NCBI RefSeq assembly: GCF_002087235.1 | Contig: NZ_MUIO01000044.1 | Coordinates: 1 to 64,000, forward strand | DNA length: 64,000 nucleotides | Direction of reading: 5' to 3' | From: Pseudomonas floridensis | GTDB lineage: Bacteria; Pseudomonadota; Gammaproteobacteria; Pseudomonadales; Pseudomonadaceae | Shown here: in pieces, positions 21,990 to 32,441 of the stretch | Numbering within the stretch: position 1 is the stretch's first letter | Layout of the letters: each line of letters begins with the position of its first letter | The notes under the pieces: model-generated | What the model was told of the DNA's origin: nothing | What the model saw: the letters and a program-made list of their open reading frames with translations, nothing else | Databases searched by the model: none | Program-made: the position numbers and the translations under genes

Positions 21990-22799
21990 ATGAATCTGTT
22001 GATCAAAAGCAACGCTCAGGGTCGTGACGTTGTGGCATTGCCACAAGGCGCGCTCGACTACGTCGGGTTTGCGGCCTACCGTCTCGAAGCGGGAGAACGT
22101 CTGCCCTTGAGCGCTGGCGAAAAAGAGCTGTGCGTGGTGCTGCTTACCGGTCATGCCAGCGTCAGCGGCGAGGCACCGGGGCAGGGCGCGTTCAATTGGG
22201 AAAACATTGGCGATCGTCATTCTGTCTTCGAAGAGAAGTCGCCGTTCGCCGTCTACCTGCCACCCAACAGCCAGGCGCATTTCACCGCGCTGGGGCCGGC
22301 TCATCTGGCGGTTTGCGCCGCGCCTGGCGATAGCACCAAGCGAGTCCCGGCACGGCTGATCACGCCTGACAGCATGAAGCGCAGCGTGCGCGGCAAACAG
22401 GCCAACACCCGTTACGTGTGCGACATCTTGCCAGACACTGAAGTCGCGCATTCGCTGCTGGTGGTGGAAGTGCGTACGCCTTCGGGCCATTCGTCCAGCT
22501 ACCCGCCGCACAAGCATGACCTGGACAACTTGCCTCATGAGAGTTTTCTTGAGGAAACCTATTACCACCAGGTCAACCCGCCCCAAGGGTTCGTGTTTCA
22601 GCGCGTCTACACCGACGACCGCAGCATCGATCAGGCCATGGCCGTGGAAAACAGCGATCTGGTCGTGGTGCCCAAGGGCTATCACCCGGTGACCGTGCCT
22701 TACGGCTACGAATCCTATTACCTCAACGTGATGGCCGGTCCGACCCGTGCGTGGCAGTTCCATAACGATCCGCAGCACAGTTGGCTGCTGGAACTTTAA
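21990..22799 (+). CDS. iolB: 5-deoxy-glucuronate isomerase (IolB)
   Basis: A 269-residue bicupin that converts 5-deoxy-glucuronate to 2-deoxy-5-keto-gluconate, the IolC substrate. The metal-binding cupin motif is visible in SSYPPHKHDLDNLPHESFLEE and the later KGYHPVTVPYGYESYYLNVMAG. The start has a strong AAGGAGGA ribosome site. No CA motif precedes this gene, unlike most of its neighbours. Confidence 0.95.
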   Translation: MNLLIKSNAQGRDVVALPQGALDYVGFAAYRLEAGERLPLSAGEKELCVVLLTGHASVSGEAPGQGAFNWENIGDRHSVFEEKSPFAVYLPPNSQAHFTALGPAHLAVCAAPGDSTKRVPARLITPDSMKRSVRGKQANTRYVCDILPDTEVAHSLLVVEVRTPSGHSSSYPPHKHDLDNLPHESFLEETYYHQVNPPQGFVFQRVYTDDRSIDQAMAVENSDLVVVPKGYHPVTVPYGYESYYLNVMAGPTRAWQFHNDPQHSWLLEL

Positions 22800-22823
22800 T
22801 TTCCCTTTTTTGGAGTCAGTCAG

Positions 22824-24326
22824 ATGAGCGAGTCACCGGTGATCGGCCACTACATCAACGGACGCGTGCACAACGGCGATAGCGAGCGCTACAGCGACGT
22901 CTTCAACCCGGCGCTGGGCAGCGTGCAGGCCCGCGTTGCCCTGGCCAGTGTCAAGACCGTCGACGAGGCGGTCGCTTGCGCCAAGGCGGCTTTTCCGGGC
23001 TGGGCCGATCAGTCCTCGCTGCGCCGCGCGCGGGTGATGTTCAAGTTCAAGGAATTGCTGGACCGGCATCATGACGAACTGGCACAAATCATCTGTCGTG
23101 AGCACGGCAAGGTGTTGTCCGACGCACGTGGCGAAGTGGTGCGGGGCATCGAGATCGTCGAGTTTGCCTGCGGCGCACCGAGCCTGCTCAAGAGCGATTT
23201 CAGTGACAACATCGGCGGCGGCATCGACAACTGGAACCTGCGCCAGCCGCTGGGCGTCTGTGCCGGAGTCACGCCGTTCAACTTTCCGGTGATGGTGCCG
23301 TTGTGGATGATCCCCATGGCGCTGGTCACTGGCAACTGCTTCATTCTCAAGCCGTCCGAGCGCGATCCTTCGGCCAGCCTGCTGATGGCCCGCCTGCTCA
23401 AGGAAGCCGGACTGCCCGATGGCGTATTCAATGTGGTGCAGGGCGACAAGGTGGCGGTCGATGCGTTGTTGCAGCACCCGGATATCGAAGCGGTGTCCTT
23501 TGTCGGTTCGACACCGATTGCCGAATACATTCATCGCCAGGGTACCGCGCACGGCAAACGTGTGCAGGCGCTGGGCGGTGCCAAGAACCACATGATCGTC
23601 ATGCCTGACGCCGACCTGGACCAGGCCGCCGACGCACTGATCGGTGCCGCCTTCGGCTCGGCCGGCGAGCGCTGCATGGCGATCTCCATCGCTGTGGTGA
23701 TCGGCGATGTCGGGCAGGCGCTGATCGACAAACTGTTGCCGCGCATCGACCAGCTCAAGGTCGGCAACGGCATGAACGCCGACTCGGACATGGGCCCGCT
23801 GGTCACCGCCGTGCACAAAGCCAAGGTCGAGGGTTACATCGAGCAGGGCGTAAAGGAAGGCGCGAAGCTGATCGTCGATGGGCGCAATTTCAAGGTGCCA
23901 GGTGCCGAGAAGGGCTTTTTCGTCGGCGCGACGCTGTTCGATCAGGTCACGCCAGATATGCAGATCTACAAGGAGGAAATCTTCGGACCGGTACTGGGCA
24001 TCGTGCATGCGCCTGACTTCGCCAGCGCGGTCGAGCTGATCAACGCTCACGAGTTCGGCAACGGTGTGTCGTGCTTCACCAGCGACGGTGGCGTGGCGCG
24101 CGCGTTCGCCCGCTCAATCAAGGTTGGCATGGTGGGCATCAATGTACCGATTCCAGTGCCCATGGCGTGGCATTCGTTCGGCGGCTGGAAGCGCTCGCTG
24201 TTCGGTGACCACCACGCCTATGGTGAAGAAGGCCTGCGCTTCTACAGCCGCTACAAGAGCGTCATGCAGCGCTGGCCGGACAGCATCGCCAAGGGGCCTG
24301 AATTCAGCATGCCGACTGCCAAATAG
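22824..24326 (+). CDS. iolA: Methylmalonate/malonate semialdehyde dehydrogenase (IolA/MmsA)
   Basis: A 500-residue CoA-acylating aldehyde dehydrogenase. It turns malonate semialdehyde into acetyl-CoA at the end of the inositol path. The catalytic Cys is in [12 protein letters not shown] (about residue 287), and the fold has [11 protein letters not shown] and [10 protein letters not shown]. MmsA from valine degradation is the same family; the position inside the iol operon argues for the inositol role. A GGAG ribosome site precedes the ATG. Confidence 0.95.
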   Translation: MSESPVIGHYINGRVHNGDSERYSDVFNPALGSVQARVALASVKTVDEAVACAKAAFPGWADQSSLRRARVMFKFKELLDRHHDELAQIICREHGKVLSDARGEVVRGIEIVEFACGAPSLLKSDFSDNIGGGIDNWNLRQPLGVCAGVTPFNFPVMVPLWMIPMALVTGNCFILKPSERDPSASLLMARLLKEAGLPDGVFNVVQGDKVAVDALLQHPDIEAVSFVGSTPIAEYIHRQGTAHGKRVQALGGAKNHMIVMPDADLDQAADALIGAAFGSAGERCMAISIAVVIGDVGQALIDKLLPRIDQLKVGNGMNADSDMGPLVTAVHKAKVEGYIEQGVKEGAKLIVDGRNFKVPGAEKGFFVGATLFDQVTPDMQIYKEEIFGPVLGIVHAPDFASAVELINAHEFGNGVSCFTSDGGVARAFARSIKVGMVGINVPIPVPMAWHSFGGWKRSLFGDHHAYGEEGLRFYSRYKSVMQRWPDSIAKGPEFSMPTAK

Positions 24327-24349
24327 CGTTTCCTCAGCAGACTGTGGAG

Positions 24350-24357
24350 AACAACAA
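24350..24357 (+). promoter_or_regulatory. CA motif before the IolI-like gene
   Basis: AACAACAA fills the space between GGAG (24346-24349) and the ATG at 24360, so a bound repressor would directly cover the start site. Confidence 0.55.
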
Positions 24358-24359
24358 TA

Positions 24360-25187
24360 ATGAGCCAACCTTTGCGTTTTGCCCTCAACCGAATGGTTGC
24401 ACCGCACCTGCCGCTGACCGGATTCCTCGACCTGGCGGTCAGGCTGGGCAGTGATGCCATCGAGATTCGCAACGACCTCAAAGGCGTCGAGACCGAGGAC
24501 GGCTCGCCCGCACACCAGGTGCGGGAACAGTGCGCGGCCAAGGGCGTGCAAGTGCTGTCGATCAATGCGCTGTACCCGTTCGATGTCTGGAACGAGGAGC
24601 GTCGCGTGCAGGCGACGCAGCTTGCGCAATACGCACGCGATTGCGGTGCACAGGGGTTGGTGCTTTGCCCGCTCAACGACCGTGCCGACCCGCGCAACAG
24701 TGCCCGGCGTGCCGCCGGTCTGCGTACTGCGTTGACGGCGCTGGGACCGATCCTGCGCGAGCATGGCCTGTTGGGTTTCATCGAGCCGTTGGGGTTCGAG
24801 GAGTGCTCGCTACGCCTCAAGCGCCAGGCTGTCGAAGCGATCCGCAACGTTGGCGGGCTGGATGTGTTTCGTCTGGTTCACGACACTTTTCACCATCATC
24901 TGGCGGGTGAAGTCGAGTTGTTCCCGGAGCTGACGGGCCTGGTGCACATTTCCGGTGTCGAGGATGCCGAGGCCCCGCTCAACAGCATTCGCGACGGCCA
25001 CCGGGTACTGGTCGGCGAAGCGGATATTCTGGGTAACGCGGCGCAGATCGGGCGATTGCTGGGGGGTGGCTATCGCGGCTATTTATCCTTCGAGCCTTTC
25101 GCCGACAGTGTTCATGCGCTGGACGACATCGAGCACGCGGTATCGGCGAGCATGGCGCATCTGTCCCAAAGCGTTTCTCCGGTCTGA
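24360..25187 (+). CDS. Sugar phosphate isomerase/epimerase, IolI/IolH-like
   Basis: A 275-residue TIM-barrel of the xylose-isomerase-like family. The sequence shows the usual acidic and His residues at strand ends (DAIEIRNDL, GFIEPLGFEE, VHDTFHHHLAG, VHISGVED, SFEPFAD). In the inositol context it most likely interconverts inosose isomers (IolI) or acts as IolH. I cannot separate these by eye. It is 33 bases after iolA and 78 before iolD. Confidence 0.8.
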   Translation: MSQPLRFALNRMVAPHLPLTGFLDLAVRLGSDAIEIRNDLKGVETEDGSPAHQVREQCAAKGVQVLSINALYPFDVWNEERRVQATQLAQYARDCGAQGLVLCPLNDRADPRNSARRAAGLRTALTALGPILREHGLLGFIEPLGFEECSLRLKRQAVEAIRNVGGLDVFRLVHDTFHHHLAGEVELFPELTGLVHISGVEDAEAPLNSIRDGHRVLVGEADILGNAAQIGRLLGGGYRGYLSFEPFADSVHALDDIEHAVSASMAHLSQSVSPV

Positions 25188-25245
25188 CGATCCCAGGAGC
25201 AACTCCCGCAACATGGCGGTGCAATCAACGACACCTTCCACCTCA

Positions 25246-25256
25246 AACAACAACAA
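25246..25256 (+). promoter_or_regulatory. Double CA motif before iolD
   Basis: AACAACAACAA gives two overlapping AANAANAA matches, ending 9 bases before the iolD start. Confidence 0.55.
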
Positions 25257-25265
25257 GGTGCAAGC

Positions 25266-27203
25266 ATGAGTACCACCCGACTGACCATGGCACAGGCTCT
25301 GGTGAAGTTTCTCGATAACCAGTACGTCGAAGTCGATGGCGTGCAGAGCAAGTTTGTCGCTGGCGTGTTCACCATTTTTGGTCACGGCAACGTGCTGGGT
25401 CTGGGCCAGGCACTGGAGCAGGACAGCGGCGATCTGGTCGTCCATCAGGGCCGCAACGAGCAGGGCATGTGCCACGCGGCGATCGGTTTTGCCAAGCAGA
25501 ACCTGCGGCGCAAAATCTACGCCTGCACGTCGTCCGTCGGGCCTGGCGCGGCCAACATGATAACGGCTGCGGCCACGGCGTCGGCCAATCGCATTCCGTT
25601 GTTGCTGTTGCCCGGCGATGTCTACGCCAGCCGCCAGCCGGATCCGGTGTTGCAGCAGATCGAACAGTTCCACGACCTGAGTATCAGTACCAACGACGCG
25701 TTCAAGGCTGTCAGCAAATACTGGGACCGGATCAATCGTCCGGAGCAGTTGATGAGCGCAGCCCTCAATGCCATGCGCGTGCTGACCGATCCGGCCGAAA
25801 CCGGTGCGGTGACGCTGGCGCTGCCGCAGGACGTTCAGGCCGAAGCCTGGGACTACCCCGACAGCTTCCTGAGCAAGCGCGTGCATCGCATCGACCGTCG
25901 TCCGCCCAGCAAGGCCATGCTCGACGACGCGCTGACGCTGCTCAAGGGCAAGCGCAAGCCGATGCTGATCTGCGGTGGCGGTGTCCGTTATTCCGGCGCC
26001 GCACAGGCGTTGCAGGCGTTCGCCGAGCGTTTCGCCATTCCCTTCGCGGAAACCCAGGCGGGCAAAAGTGCCATCGTTTCGGCACATCCATTGAACCTGG
26101 GCGGCATTGGCGAGACCGGCACGGTGGCGGCCAACCGTCTGGCAAGGGAAGCCGATCTGATCATTGGCGTGGGCACCCGCTACAGCGATTTCACCACCGC
26201 GTCAAAATGGCTGTTCCAGAACCCGGACGTGCAGTTTCTCAACCTCAACGTCGGCGCGTTCGACGTGCAGAAGCTGGACGGCGTGCAAGTGCTGGCGGAT
26301 GCGCAGCTCGCCTTGCAGGCGCTGACGGAAAGCCTGCAGGCTTCAGATTACCGGGCGGCCTGGGGCGATGCACCGCGCGCTGCCAAGGCCGAGCTGGATG
26401 CCGAGGTCGACCGGCTCTACGCCGTCGAATATCAGAACCAGGACTTCGTCCCGGAAATCAACGACCACATGGACCCGGCGGTGTTGCGCGAATTCATCGA
26501 GCTAACCGGGTCTTGCCTCACGCAAAGCCGGGTGCTGGGTATTCTCAACCACAACCTGCCCGAAGACGCGGTGATCGTTGCCGCCGCGGGCAGCCTGCCC
26601 GGTGATCTGCAACGCGCCTGGCGCAGTACCGGCGTGGACACCTACCACGTCGAATACGGTTACTCCTGCATGGGTTACGAGGTCAACGCCGCATTGGGCG
26701 TGAAGCTGGCCCAGCCGGACCGTGAAGTGTTCGCGCTGGTAGGGGACGGCTCCTACATGATGCTGCATTCGGAGCTGGCCACCTCCATCCAGGAGCGGCG
26801 CAAGATCAACATTGTGCTGCTGGACAACATGACCTTCGGGTGCATCAACAACCTGCAGATGAACAATGGCATGAACAGTTTCGGTACCGAATTCCGGTTT
26901 CGCAACGCGCAGACCGGCCAACTGGACGGCGACTTCGTGCCGGTGGATTTCGCCATGAGCGCAGCGGCCTACGGCTGCAAGACCTACAAGGTCAGCAACG
27001 CCGAGCAGTTGCACGAAGCGCTGCTCGACGCGCAACGCCAAAGCGTCTCGACGCTGATCGACATCAAGGTTCTGCCCAAGACCATGATTCACAACTACCT
27101 GTCGTGGTGGCGGGTCGGTGTGGCCGAGGTCTCGATCAACGGTGCTGCCGAGCAGGTTCACCAGCAACTCACCCGGCAACTGGCCAAGGCCCGCCAGTAT
27201 TGA
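25266..27203 (+). CDS. iolD: 3D-(3,5/4)-trihydroxycyclohexane-1,2-dione acylhydrolase (IolD)
   Basis: A 645-residue thiamine-diphosphate enzyme that opens the inositol ring to 5-deoxy-glucuronate. It has the acetolactate-synthase layout: N-terminal PYR domain with the activating Glu region ([13 protein letters not shown]), a central domain ([14 protein letters not shown]), and a C-terminal PP domain with the ThDP motif [10 protein letters not shown]...NIVLLDN. Length is as expected. The ATG at 25266 begins [16 protein letters not shown], the family start. Confidence 0.96.
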   Translation: MSTTRLTMAQALVKFLDNQYVEVDGVQSKFVAGVFTIFGHGNVLGLGQALEQDSGDLVVHQGRNEQGMCHAAIGFAKQNLRRKIYACTSSVGPGAANMITAAATASANRIPLLLLPGDVYASRQPDPVLQQIEQFHDLSISTNDAFKAVSKYWDRINRPEQLMSAALNAMRVLTDPAETGAVTLALPQDVQAEAWDYPDSFLSKRVHRIDRRPPSKAMLDDALTLLKGKRKPMLICGGGVRYSGAAQALQAFAERFAIPFAETQAGKSAIVSAHPLNLGGIGETGTVAANRLAREADLIIGVGTRYSDFTTASKWLFQNPDVQFLNLNVGAFDVQKLDGVQVLADAQLALQALTESLQASDYRAAWGDAPRAAKAELDAEVDRLYAVEYQNQDFVPEINDHMDPAVLREFIELTGSCLTQSRVLGILNHNLPEDAVIVAAAGSLPGDLQRAWRSTGVDTYHVEYGYSCMGYEVNAALGVKLAQPDREVFALVGDGSYMMLHSELATSIQERRKINIVLLDNMTFGCINNLQMNNGMNSFGTEFRFRNAQTGQLDGDFVPVDFAMSAAAYGCKTYKVSNAEQLHEALLDAQRQSVSTLIDIKVLPKTMIHNYLSWWRVGVAEVSINGAAEQVHQQLTRQLAKARQY

Positions 27204-27231
27204 TTCCACACTTTTGTGCAGACCGTCTTCG

Positions 27232-27242
27232 AACAAGAACAA
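27232..27242 (+). promoter_or_regulatory. CA motif before iolG
   Basis: AACAAGAACAA holds two overlapping AANAANAA matches, 21 bases before the iolG ATG. Confidence 0.5.
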
Positions 27243-27263
27243 TCATTCATACAGGACAGTGAA

Positions 27264-28274
27264 ATGACTTTGAAACTAGGTGTGATCGGTACAGGCGCAA
27301 TCGGTCAGGATCATATCCGGCGTTGCAGCCGAACCCTGCTCGGCAGTCAGGTGGTGGCGGTCACCGACATCGATCTGGTGCAGGCGGCCAGGGTCGTCAG
27401 TGATCTGGGCATCAGCGCCGAGGTGTACAGTGACGGCCACGCGCTGATCGCCGCGCCGGATGTGGACGCGGTGCTGGTCTGTTCCTGGGGCGCGACCCAC
27501 GAAGAATATGTGCTGGCCGCCATCGCTGCGGGTAAACCGGTGTTCTGTGAAAAGCCGCTGGCCGTGACCGCGGCCGGTTGCCGCCACATCGTCGAAGCTG
27601 AGATTGCCAGCGGCAGACGTCTGGTACAAGTCGGTTTCATGCGCCCGTACGACCAGGGTTATCGTGCGCTGAAGGCGGTAATCGACAGCGGTCAGATCGG
27701 CGAGCCGCTGATGCTGCACTGTGCGCATCGCAACCCCAGGGTTGGCGAGAACTACAAGACCGACATGGCGATTACCGACACCCTGATTCATGAGCTCGAT
27801 GTGCTGCGCTGGTTGCTCAACGATGACTACGTATCGGTGCAGGTGGTGTTCCCGCGCAAGACCAGCAAGGCACTTTCGCACATGCGTGATCCGCAGATTG
27901 TGATGCTGGAAACCGCGCGCGGCACCCGCATCGATGTCGAAGTCTTCGTCAATTGCCAGTACGGCTATGACATTCAGTGCGAAGTGGTCGGCGAGACCGG
28001 TATTGCGAAACTGCCGGAGCCTTCGCAAGTGCAGCTGCGTAGCCAGGCCAAGTTGTCCAATGCGATTCTGATGGACTGGAAGGACCGCTTCATTGCCGCC
28101 TATGACGTCGAGCTGCAGGCTTTCATTGATGGGGTCAGTGCAGGCACTATCAACGGCCCTTCGGCGTGGGACGGTTATTGCGCTGCGGTCGCCGCCGATG
28201 CGTGCATCGAGGCGCAGGGCAGTGGAGCGATCGTACCGGTCAATCTGGAACAGCGACCCGCGTTCTACCGCTGA
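27264..28274 (+). CDS. iolG: Inositol 2-dehydrogenase (IolG)
   Basis: A 336-residue Gfo/Idh/MocA enzyme that oxidises myo-inositol to 2-keto-myo-inositol, the first catabolic step. The NAD fold is [12 protein letters not shown]; the family lysine is in FCEKPLAV; the substrate site includes [16 protein letters not shown]. The ATG at 27264 is used because the upstream 16 codons (from 27216) cover the CA motif and do not match the family. Confidence 0.93.
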   Translation: MTLKLGVIGTGAIGQDHIRRCSRTLLGSQVVAVTDIDLVQAARVVSDLGISAEVYSDGHALIAAPDVDAVLVCSWGATHEEYVLAAIAAGKPVFCEKPLAVTAAGCRHIVEAEIASGRRLVQVGFMRPYDQGYRALKAVIDSGQIGEPLMLHCAHRNPRVGENYKTDMAITDTLIHELDVLRWLLNDDYVSVQVVFPRKTSKALSHMRDPQIVMLETARGTRIDVEVFVNCQYGYDIQCEVVGETGIAKLPEPSQVQLRSQAKLSNAILMDWKDRFIAAYDVELQAFIDGVSAGTINGPSAWDGYCAAVAADACIEAQGSGAIVPVNLEQRPAFYR

Positions 28275-28344
28275 CCAGTGTCTGTGCGACGCACATGTCG
28301 GCCAGGGCCTACGTTTTTTGACTATTGCTGGACAGGAGAAAGCC

Positions 28345-29364
28345 ATGCGAGCAGGACTGGTGGGCTACGGCAAGGGAGGGCGTTACTTTCATGCGACGCT
28401 GCTTTCGAGTCTACCCGGCGCAACCTTCGTGGGCGTGGTGACGCGTTCGCCCGAGCGCAGGCAGGAAGTGGCCGGTGATCATCCTGGCCTGGCCACGTTC
28501 GACACGCTGGCTGATCTGGTCGCTGCCGGAGTTGATGTGGTGGTGATTTCAACGCCGCTGGCGGCGCGACCGGCCTTGATACTGGAGGCCATCGAACTGG
28601 GCGTCGGCGTGGTCAGTGACAAGCCGTTTGCCAACGATGCCGCGCAGGCACGAATGCTGGTCGAAGCCGCCGAGCGGCGTGGCGTTCTGCTCAGCGTTTA
28701 TCAGAATCGACGCTGGGATTCGGATTTCCTTACCGTGCGCAAGTTGATCGACAACCAGGTACTGGGCGCGATCAGCCGCTTCGAGTCGGGCATCGAGCGC
28801 TATTCGCCACGCTCGGTCGGCAAGGCCAGTGGCGGTGGCGTGCTGCGTGATCTGGGCAGCCATCTGGTGGATCAGGCGCTGGTGCTGTTCGGGCCGGTGG
28901 ATCGGGTGTATGCCGAACTGCAGTTCGCCGCTCCAGACGATGAACTGGATCACACGTTCTTCGTCTCACTGACCCATGCCAGTGGTGTGGTTTCCCACCT
29001 GTCCGGCAGTTGCCTGCAGAACACCCCCAAGCCACGCTTCCGGGTCAGCGGGTCCCAGGGCTGCTACAGCGTCGAAGGACTGGACGGTCAGGAAGCAGCG
29101 GCCTTCGCCGGGCTGACGCCCCGTTCAGAAGGCGAGCGCTGGGGCGTGGAGGAACACCGGCGCTGGGGCTGGTTCGAACAGGGCGATCATCGCGAGAGGG
29201 TGCCGTCCGAGCGTGGCTGCTGGCTGGAGTTCTATCGCCAATTGCAGGACGCCTTTGAGGGTCAGGGGGCTTTACCGGTGGACGCGAAGGATGCGGTGGC
29301 TTCTGCAGTGGTCATGGACGCGGCGCGGTTGAGCGCTCGTCAGGGATGTGTCGTGGTTCTGTAA
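28345..29364 (+). CDS. Gfo/Idh/MocA oxidoreductase, scyllo-inositol dehydrogenase (IolW)-like
   Basis: A 339-residue NAD(P)-dependent dehydrogenase with the fold GLVGYGKGGRYFH and the lysine in VVSDKPFAND. The stretch YQNRRWDSDFLTVRKLI is typical of the IolW/YvaA branch, which interconverts scyllo-inositol and scyllo-inosose with NADP. This would widen the cluster to scyllo-inositol. It is the last gene before a terminator. The ATG at 28345 has an AGGAG site; the open frame upstream overlaps iolG. Confidence 0.85.
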   Translation: MRAGLVGYGKGGRYFHATLLSSLPGATFVGVVTRSPERRQEVAGDHPGLATFDTLADLVAAGVDVVVISTPLAARPALILEAIELGVGVVSDKPFANDAAQARMLVEAAERRGVLLSVYQNRRWDSDFLTVRKLIDNQVLGAISRFESGIERYSPRSVGKASGGGVLRDLGSHLVDQALVLFGPVDRVYAELQFAAPDDELDHTFFVSLTHASGVVSHLSGSCLQNTPKPRFRVSGSQGCYSVEGLDGQEAAAFAGLTPRSEGERWGVEEHRRWGWFEQGDHRERVPSERGCWLEFYRQLQDAFEGQGALPVDAKDAVASAVVMDAARLSARQGCVVVL

Positions 29365-29393
29365 CGATTCGAGCCACCAGTGCGCATTTGGTT

Positions 29394-29426
29394 AGCCCGG
29401 CACCCTCAAGGGCGTCGGGCTTTCTT
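29394..29426 (+). terminator. Terminator of the iol catabolic operon
   Basis: Stem AGCCCG/CGGGCT, with an inner CCC/GGG stem and TCAA loop, followed by TTCTT. It lies 30 bases after the last dehydrogenase gene. Confidence 0.8.
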
Positions 29427-29454
29427 GCATTCAAGGAACGGCAGAAGAAAAAAC

Positions 29455-29466
29455 AGAATAAATTCT
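29455..29466. promoter_or_regulatory. Secondary inverted repeat AGAAT-AA-ATTCT
   Basis: A perfect 5-bp-arm repeat upstream of the transporter operon. It shares AGAATAAAT with 18987-18995 before iolC, so it may be an auxiliary regulator site. Confidence 0.4.
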
Positions 29467-29478
29467 AAAACCAGTTGA

Positions 29479-29498
29479 ATTGGAAAATATTTTCCAAT
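29479..29498. promoter_or_regulatory. IolR operator upstream of the inositol transporter
   Basis: A perfect 20-bp palindrome (ATTGGAAAATATTTTCCAAT) containing GGAA-N6-TTCC. It is the second copy of the element found before iolC and the best match to the rhizobial IolR motif. Confidence 0.7.
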
Positions 29499-29573
29499 AG
29501 AGTCTTTTTCAGGTTACCGACTATCGAATCATCCGGGCTGTCAGACGCGTCTGAACATCACCGGGGACACGCC

Positions 29574-29585
29574 AACAAAAACAAG
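29574..29585 (+). promoter_or_regulatory. CA motif in the transporter leader
   Basis: AACAAAAACAAG contains AANAANAA matches, directly before a GATAGG stretch and the small ORF at 29599. Confidence 0.4.
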
Positions 29586-29598
29586 ATAGGTACTGTCG

Positions 29599-29769
29599 AT
29601 GAAAACCCCCAGCCCTGACGCTCGCGCCAACCGTTTTGTTCCCTCTGCATTCTGGATCCGGCTCATGGAGCGATTCCTGACCGTCGTCGCGCGTGGCATG
29701 TGCGTGCGCCACAAGGATGCGCTGCTGTTCTGCATTCCCGGTGCAACCGGCGTTCGTTTGCCGGAATAA
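29599..29769 (+). CDS. Candidate 56-residue leader ORF
   Basis: An uninterrupted ATG-to-TAA frame of 56 codons between the operator and the binding-protein gene. The peptide begins MKTPSPDARANRF, is basic, and has two cysteines near the middle and end. I recognise no family. It is preceded by a weak GATAGG site and a CA motif, as the real genes here are. It may be a leader peptide or only chance; it occupies an otherwise empty 476-base gap (29365-29840). Confidence 0.3.
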   Translation: MKTPSPDARANRFVPSAFWIRLMERFLTVVARGMCVRHKDALLFCIPGATGVRLPE

Positions 29770-29809
29770 CGCGCTCTACAGCTTCATTGCTACGTCTTTA
29801 CCAAGTCCG

Positions 29810-29823
29810 AACAACAACAAGAA
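29810..29823 (+). promoter_or_regulatory. Triple CA motif before the binding-protein gene
   Basis: AACAACAACAAGAA contains three overlapping AANAANAA matches, just upstream of TTGGAG, the ribosome site of the gene at 29841. Confidence 0.6.
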
Positions 29824-29840
29824 TTTGGAGACAGACCCTC

Positions 29841-30770
29841 ATGAAGACCCCGATTCGCTTCACCTCTCTGGCCCTTGCGCTGATGCTGGGCAGCGGAGCC
29901 GCCCTGGCCGATGTCAAGGTTGGTGTAGCCATGTCTCAGTTTGACGACACCTGGCTGACTTACCTGCGTGAGGACATGACTGCCAAGGCCAAGACCATGC
30001 CCGATGGCGTGACCCTGCAATTTGTCGATGCCCGGGCCGATGTGAACAAGCAACTCGACCAGGTGCAGGAACTGATCGGCAAGAAAGTCGACGCATTGAT
30101 CGTCAACCCGGTCGACACGGCGGCCACCGCCAGGATCACCAAGATAGCGGTCGCTGCCGGTATTCCGCTGGTGTACGTCAACCGCCGTCCGGATGATCCG
30201 AAGCTGCCGGAGGGCGTCGCAACTGTAACGTCCGATGACATGGAAGCGGGCCGCCTGCAAATGCAGTACATCGCCGACAAGATGGGTGGCAAGGGCAGTG
30301 TAATGATTCTGCTGGGCGATCTGGCGAACAATTCCACGAAAGGCCGGACCGATGGCGTAAAGGAAGTTCTGAAAAAATACCCGAACATCAAGATCGACCA
30401 GGAGCAGACTGGCACCTGGCTGCGTCAGAAAGGCATGGACCTGACCAACGACTGGATTACTCAAGGCAAGGAATTCAACGCCGTACTGGCCAATAACGAC
30501 GAAATGGCGATCGGTGCCGCGATGGCCCTGAAACAGGCTGGCATCAAGAAAGGCACCGTGTTCGTGGCGGGTGTCGATGGCACGCCCGACGGGCTCAACG
30601 CCGTGAACAGAGGCGACCTGACCGTCTCGGTTTATCAGGACGCCAAAGGGCAGGCCAATGGCGCAGTGGACGCCGCAGTGAAAATGGCCAAAAAGGAAAA
30701 GCTCGAGTCCCAGGCCATTGTCATTCCGTACCAACTGATAACGCCTGAAAACGTCGTTTCTTTCAAATAA
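29841..30770 (+). CDS. Inositol/sugar ABC transporter periplasmic binding protein
   Basis: A 309-residue type I periplasmic binding protein of the ribose/inositol family. A signal peptide (residues 1-23, ending GAALA) precedes the mature start [13 protein letters not shown]. The ligand-binding lobes include [31 protein letters not shown] and [11 protein letters not shown]. The context right after the iol operon, with its own IolR-like operator, makes inositol the likely ligand (compare IbpA of Caulobacter). The ATG at 29841 is the only start giving a proper signal peptide. Confidence 0.9.
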   Translation: MKTPIRFTSLALALMLGSGAALADVKVGVAMSQFDDTWLTYLREDMTAKAKTMPDGVTLQFVDARADVNKQLDQVQELIGKKVDALIVNPVDTAATARITKIAVAAGIPLVYVNRRPDDPKLPEGVATVTSDDMEAGRLQMQYIADKMGGKGSVMILLGDLANNSTKGRTDGVKEVLKKYPNIKIDQEQTGTWLRQKGMDLTNDWITQGKEFNAVLANNDEMAIGAAMALKQAGIKKGTVFVAGVDGTPDGLNAVNRGDLTVSVYQDAKGQANGAVDAAVKMAKKEKLESQAIVIPYQLITPENVVSFK

Positions 30771-30831
30771 AAACAGCCGACGGGTCCGGTGGCCTTCGGG
30801 CCATCGCCTGTCGCTCGAGGAGCTTGTCACC

Positions 30832-32409
30832 ATGTCCGGTTCAGCTACTGCCACCACGCCCGTCAAGCGCGACTCGTCTTCCGGTAGTGCAGGTCACGAC
30901 GCCTCGCAGCCCCAGCCGCCTTACCTGCTGGAAATCAGCAACATCAGCAAGGGGTTCCCCGGCGTCATTGCGCTCAATGATGTGCAACTGCGAGTCCGCC
31001 CCGGCAGCGTGCTGGCGCTGATGGGTGAGAACGGTGCCGGTAAATCGACCCTCATGAAAATCATCGCCGGCATCTATCAACCCGACGCCGGTGAGATTCG
31101 TCTGCGCGGCAAGCCGGTCACGTTCGACACGCCGCTGGCGGCGCTGAAGTCCGGCATCGCCATGATCCACCAGGAACTCAACCTGATGCCGTTCATGAGC
31201 ATCGCCGAGAACATCTGGATAGGCCGCGAACAACTCAACGGCCTGCACATGATCGACCACCGGGAAATGTTTCGCTGCACCGCCGAATTGCTCGAGCGCC
31301 TGCGCATCAAGCTTGATCCGGAAGAGCTGGTGGGCAATCTGAGCATTGCCGAGCGGCAGATGGTGGAGATTGCCAAGGCGGTGTCCTACGACTCCGACGT
31401 GCTGATCATGGATGAACCGACGTCGGCGATCACCGAAACCGAAGTCGCGCATCTGTTTTCGATCATTGGCGACTTGCGAGCGCAGGGCAAGGGCATCGTT
31501 TACATCACGCACAAGATGAGCGAGGTGTTCGAGATCGCCGATGAGGTGGCGGTGTTTCGGGACGGCTGCTACATCGGCCTGCAACGTGCCGAGAGCATGG
31601 ATGGCGACAGCCTGATCTCCATGATGGTGGGCCGCGAGCTGACCCAGCTGTTTCCCGAGCGTGAAAAACCGATGGGTGATTTGCTGCTTTCCGTGCGCGA
31701 TCTAAGGCTGGACGGCGTTTTTCAGGACGTTTCGTTCGACCTGCACGCTGGCGAGATTCTCGGGATTGCCGGGCTCATGGGCTCCGGCAGGACCAACATT
31801 GCCGAAACCCTGTTCGGCATCACGCCCAGCGATGGCGGGGAAATCCATTTTGATGGCGCGGCGGTGCGCATCGCAGACCCTCATCAGGCCATCGGCCTGG
31901 GATTCGCGCTGCTGACCGAGGACCGCAAGCTGACCGGGCTGTTTCCCTGCCTTTCCGTGATGGAAAACATGGAAATGGCGGTGCTGGCCAATTACGCCGG
32001 TAACGGTTTCGTCAAACAGAAGGCCTTGCGCGCACTTTGCGAGGACATGTGCAAGAAACTGCGGGTCAAGACGCCGTCGCTGGAGCAGTGCATCGACACC
32101 CTGTCCGGCGGCAATCAGCAGAAAGCCTTGTTGGCACGCTGGCTGATGACCAATCCCCGAGTGTTGATCCTCGACGAACCGACACGCGGCATCGACGTCG
32201 GGGCCAAGGCCGAGATCTATCGGCTGATCTCGCTGCTGGCCAGCGAAGGCATGGCAGTCATCATGATTTCATCGGAGTTGCCTGAGGTGCTGGGCATGAG
32301 CGACCGGGTGATGGTCATGCATGAGGGCGAAATGATGGGCATTCTGGCGCGCGGTGAAGCGACCCAGGAAAACGTCATGCATCTGGCGTCCGGCCATCGG
32401 GTCCAGTGA
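30832..32409 (+). CDS. Sugar ABC transporter ATP-binding protein (two ABC domains)
   Basis: A 525-residue RbsA/MglA-type ATPase. The first cassette has Walker [10 protein letters not shown], signature LSIAERQ and Walker [11 protein letters not shown]. The second has the usual degenerate Walker [10 protein letters not shown], then LSGGNQQK and [11 protein letters not shown] 30-residue Ser/Thr/Pro-rich N-terminal extension precedes the first domain. It energises import with the binding protein and permease on either side. Confidence 0.94.
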   Translation: MSGSATATTPVKRDSSSGSAGHDASQPQPPYLLEISNISKGFPGVIALNDVQLRVRPGSVLALMGENGAGKSTLMKIIAGIYQPDAGEIRLRGKPVTFDTPLAALKSGIAMIHQELNLMPFMSIAENIWIGREQLNGLHMIDHREMFRCTAELLERLRIKLDPEELVGNLSIAERQMVEIAKAVSYDSDVLIMDEPTSAITETEVAHLFSIIGDLRAQGKGIVYITHKMSEVFEIADEVAVFRDGCYIGLQRAESMDGDSLISMMVGRELTQLFPEREKPMGDLLLSVRDLRLDGVFQDVSFDLHAGEILGIAGLMGSGRTNIAETLFGITPSDGGEIHFDGAAVRIADPHQAIGLGFALLTEDRKLTGLFPCLSVMENMEMAVLANYAGNGFVKQKALRALCEDMCKKLRVKTPSLEQCIDTLSGGNQQKALLARWLMTNPRVLILDEPTRGIDVGAKAEIYRLISLLASEGMAVIMISSELPEVLGMSDRVMVMHEGEMMGILARGEATQENVMHLASGHRVQ

Positions 32410-32441
32410 CTACGCAGGACCGGCCTTTCGACGAACGCCAG

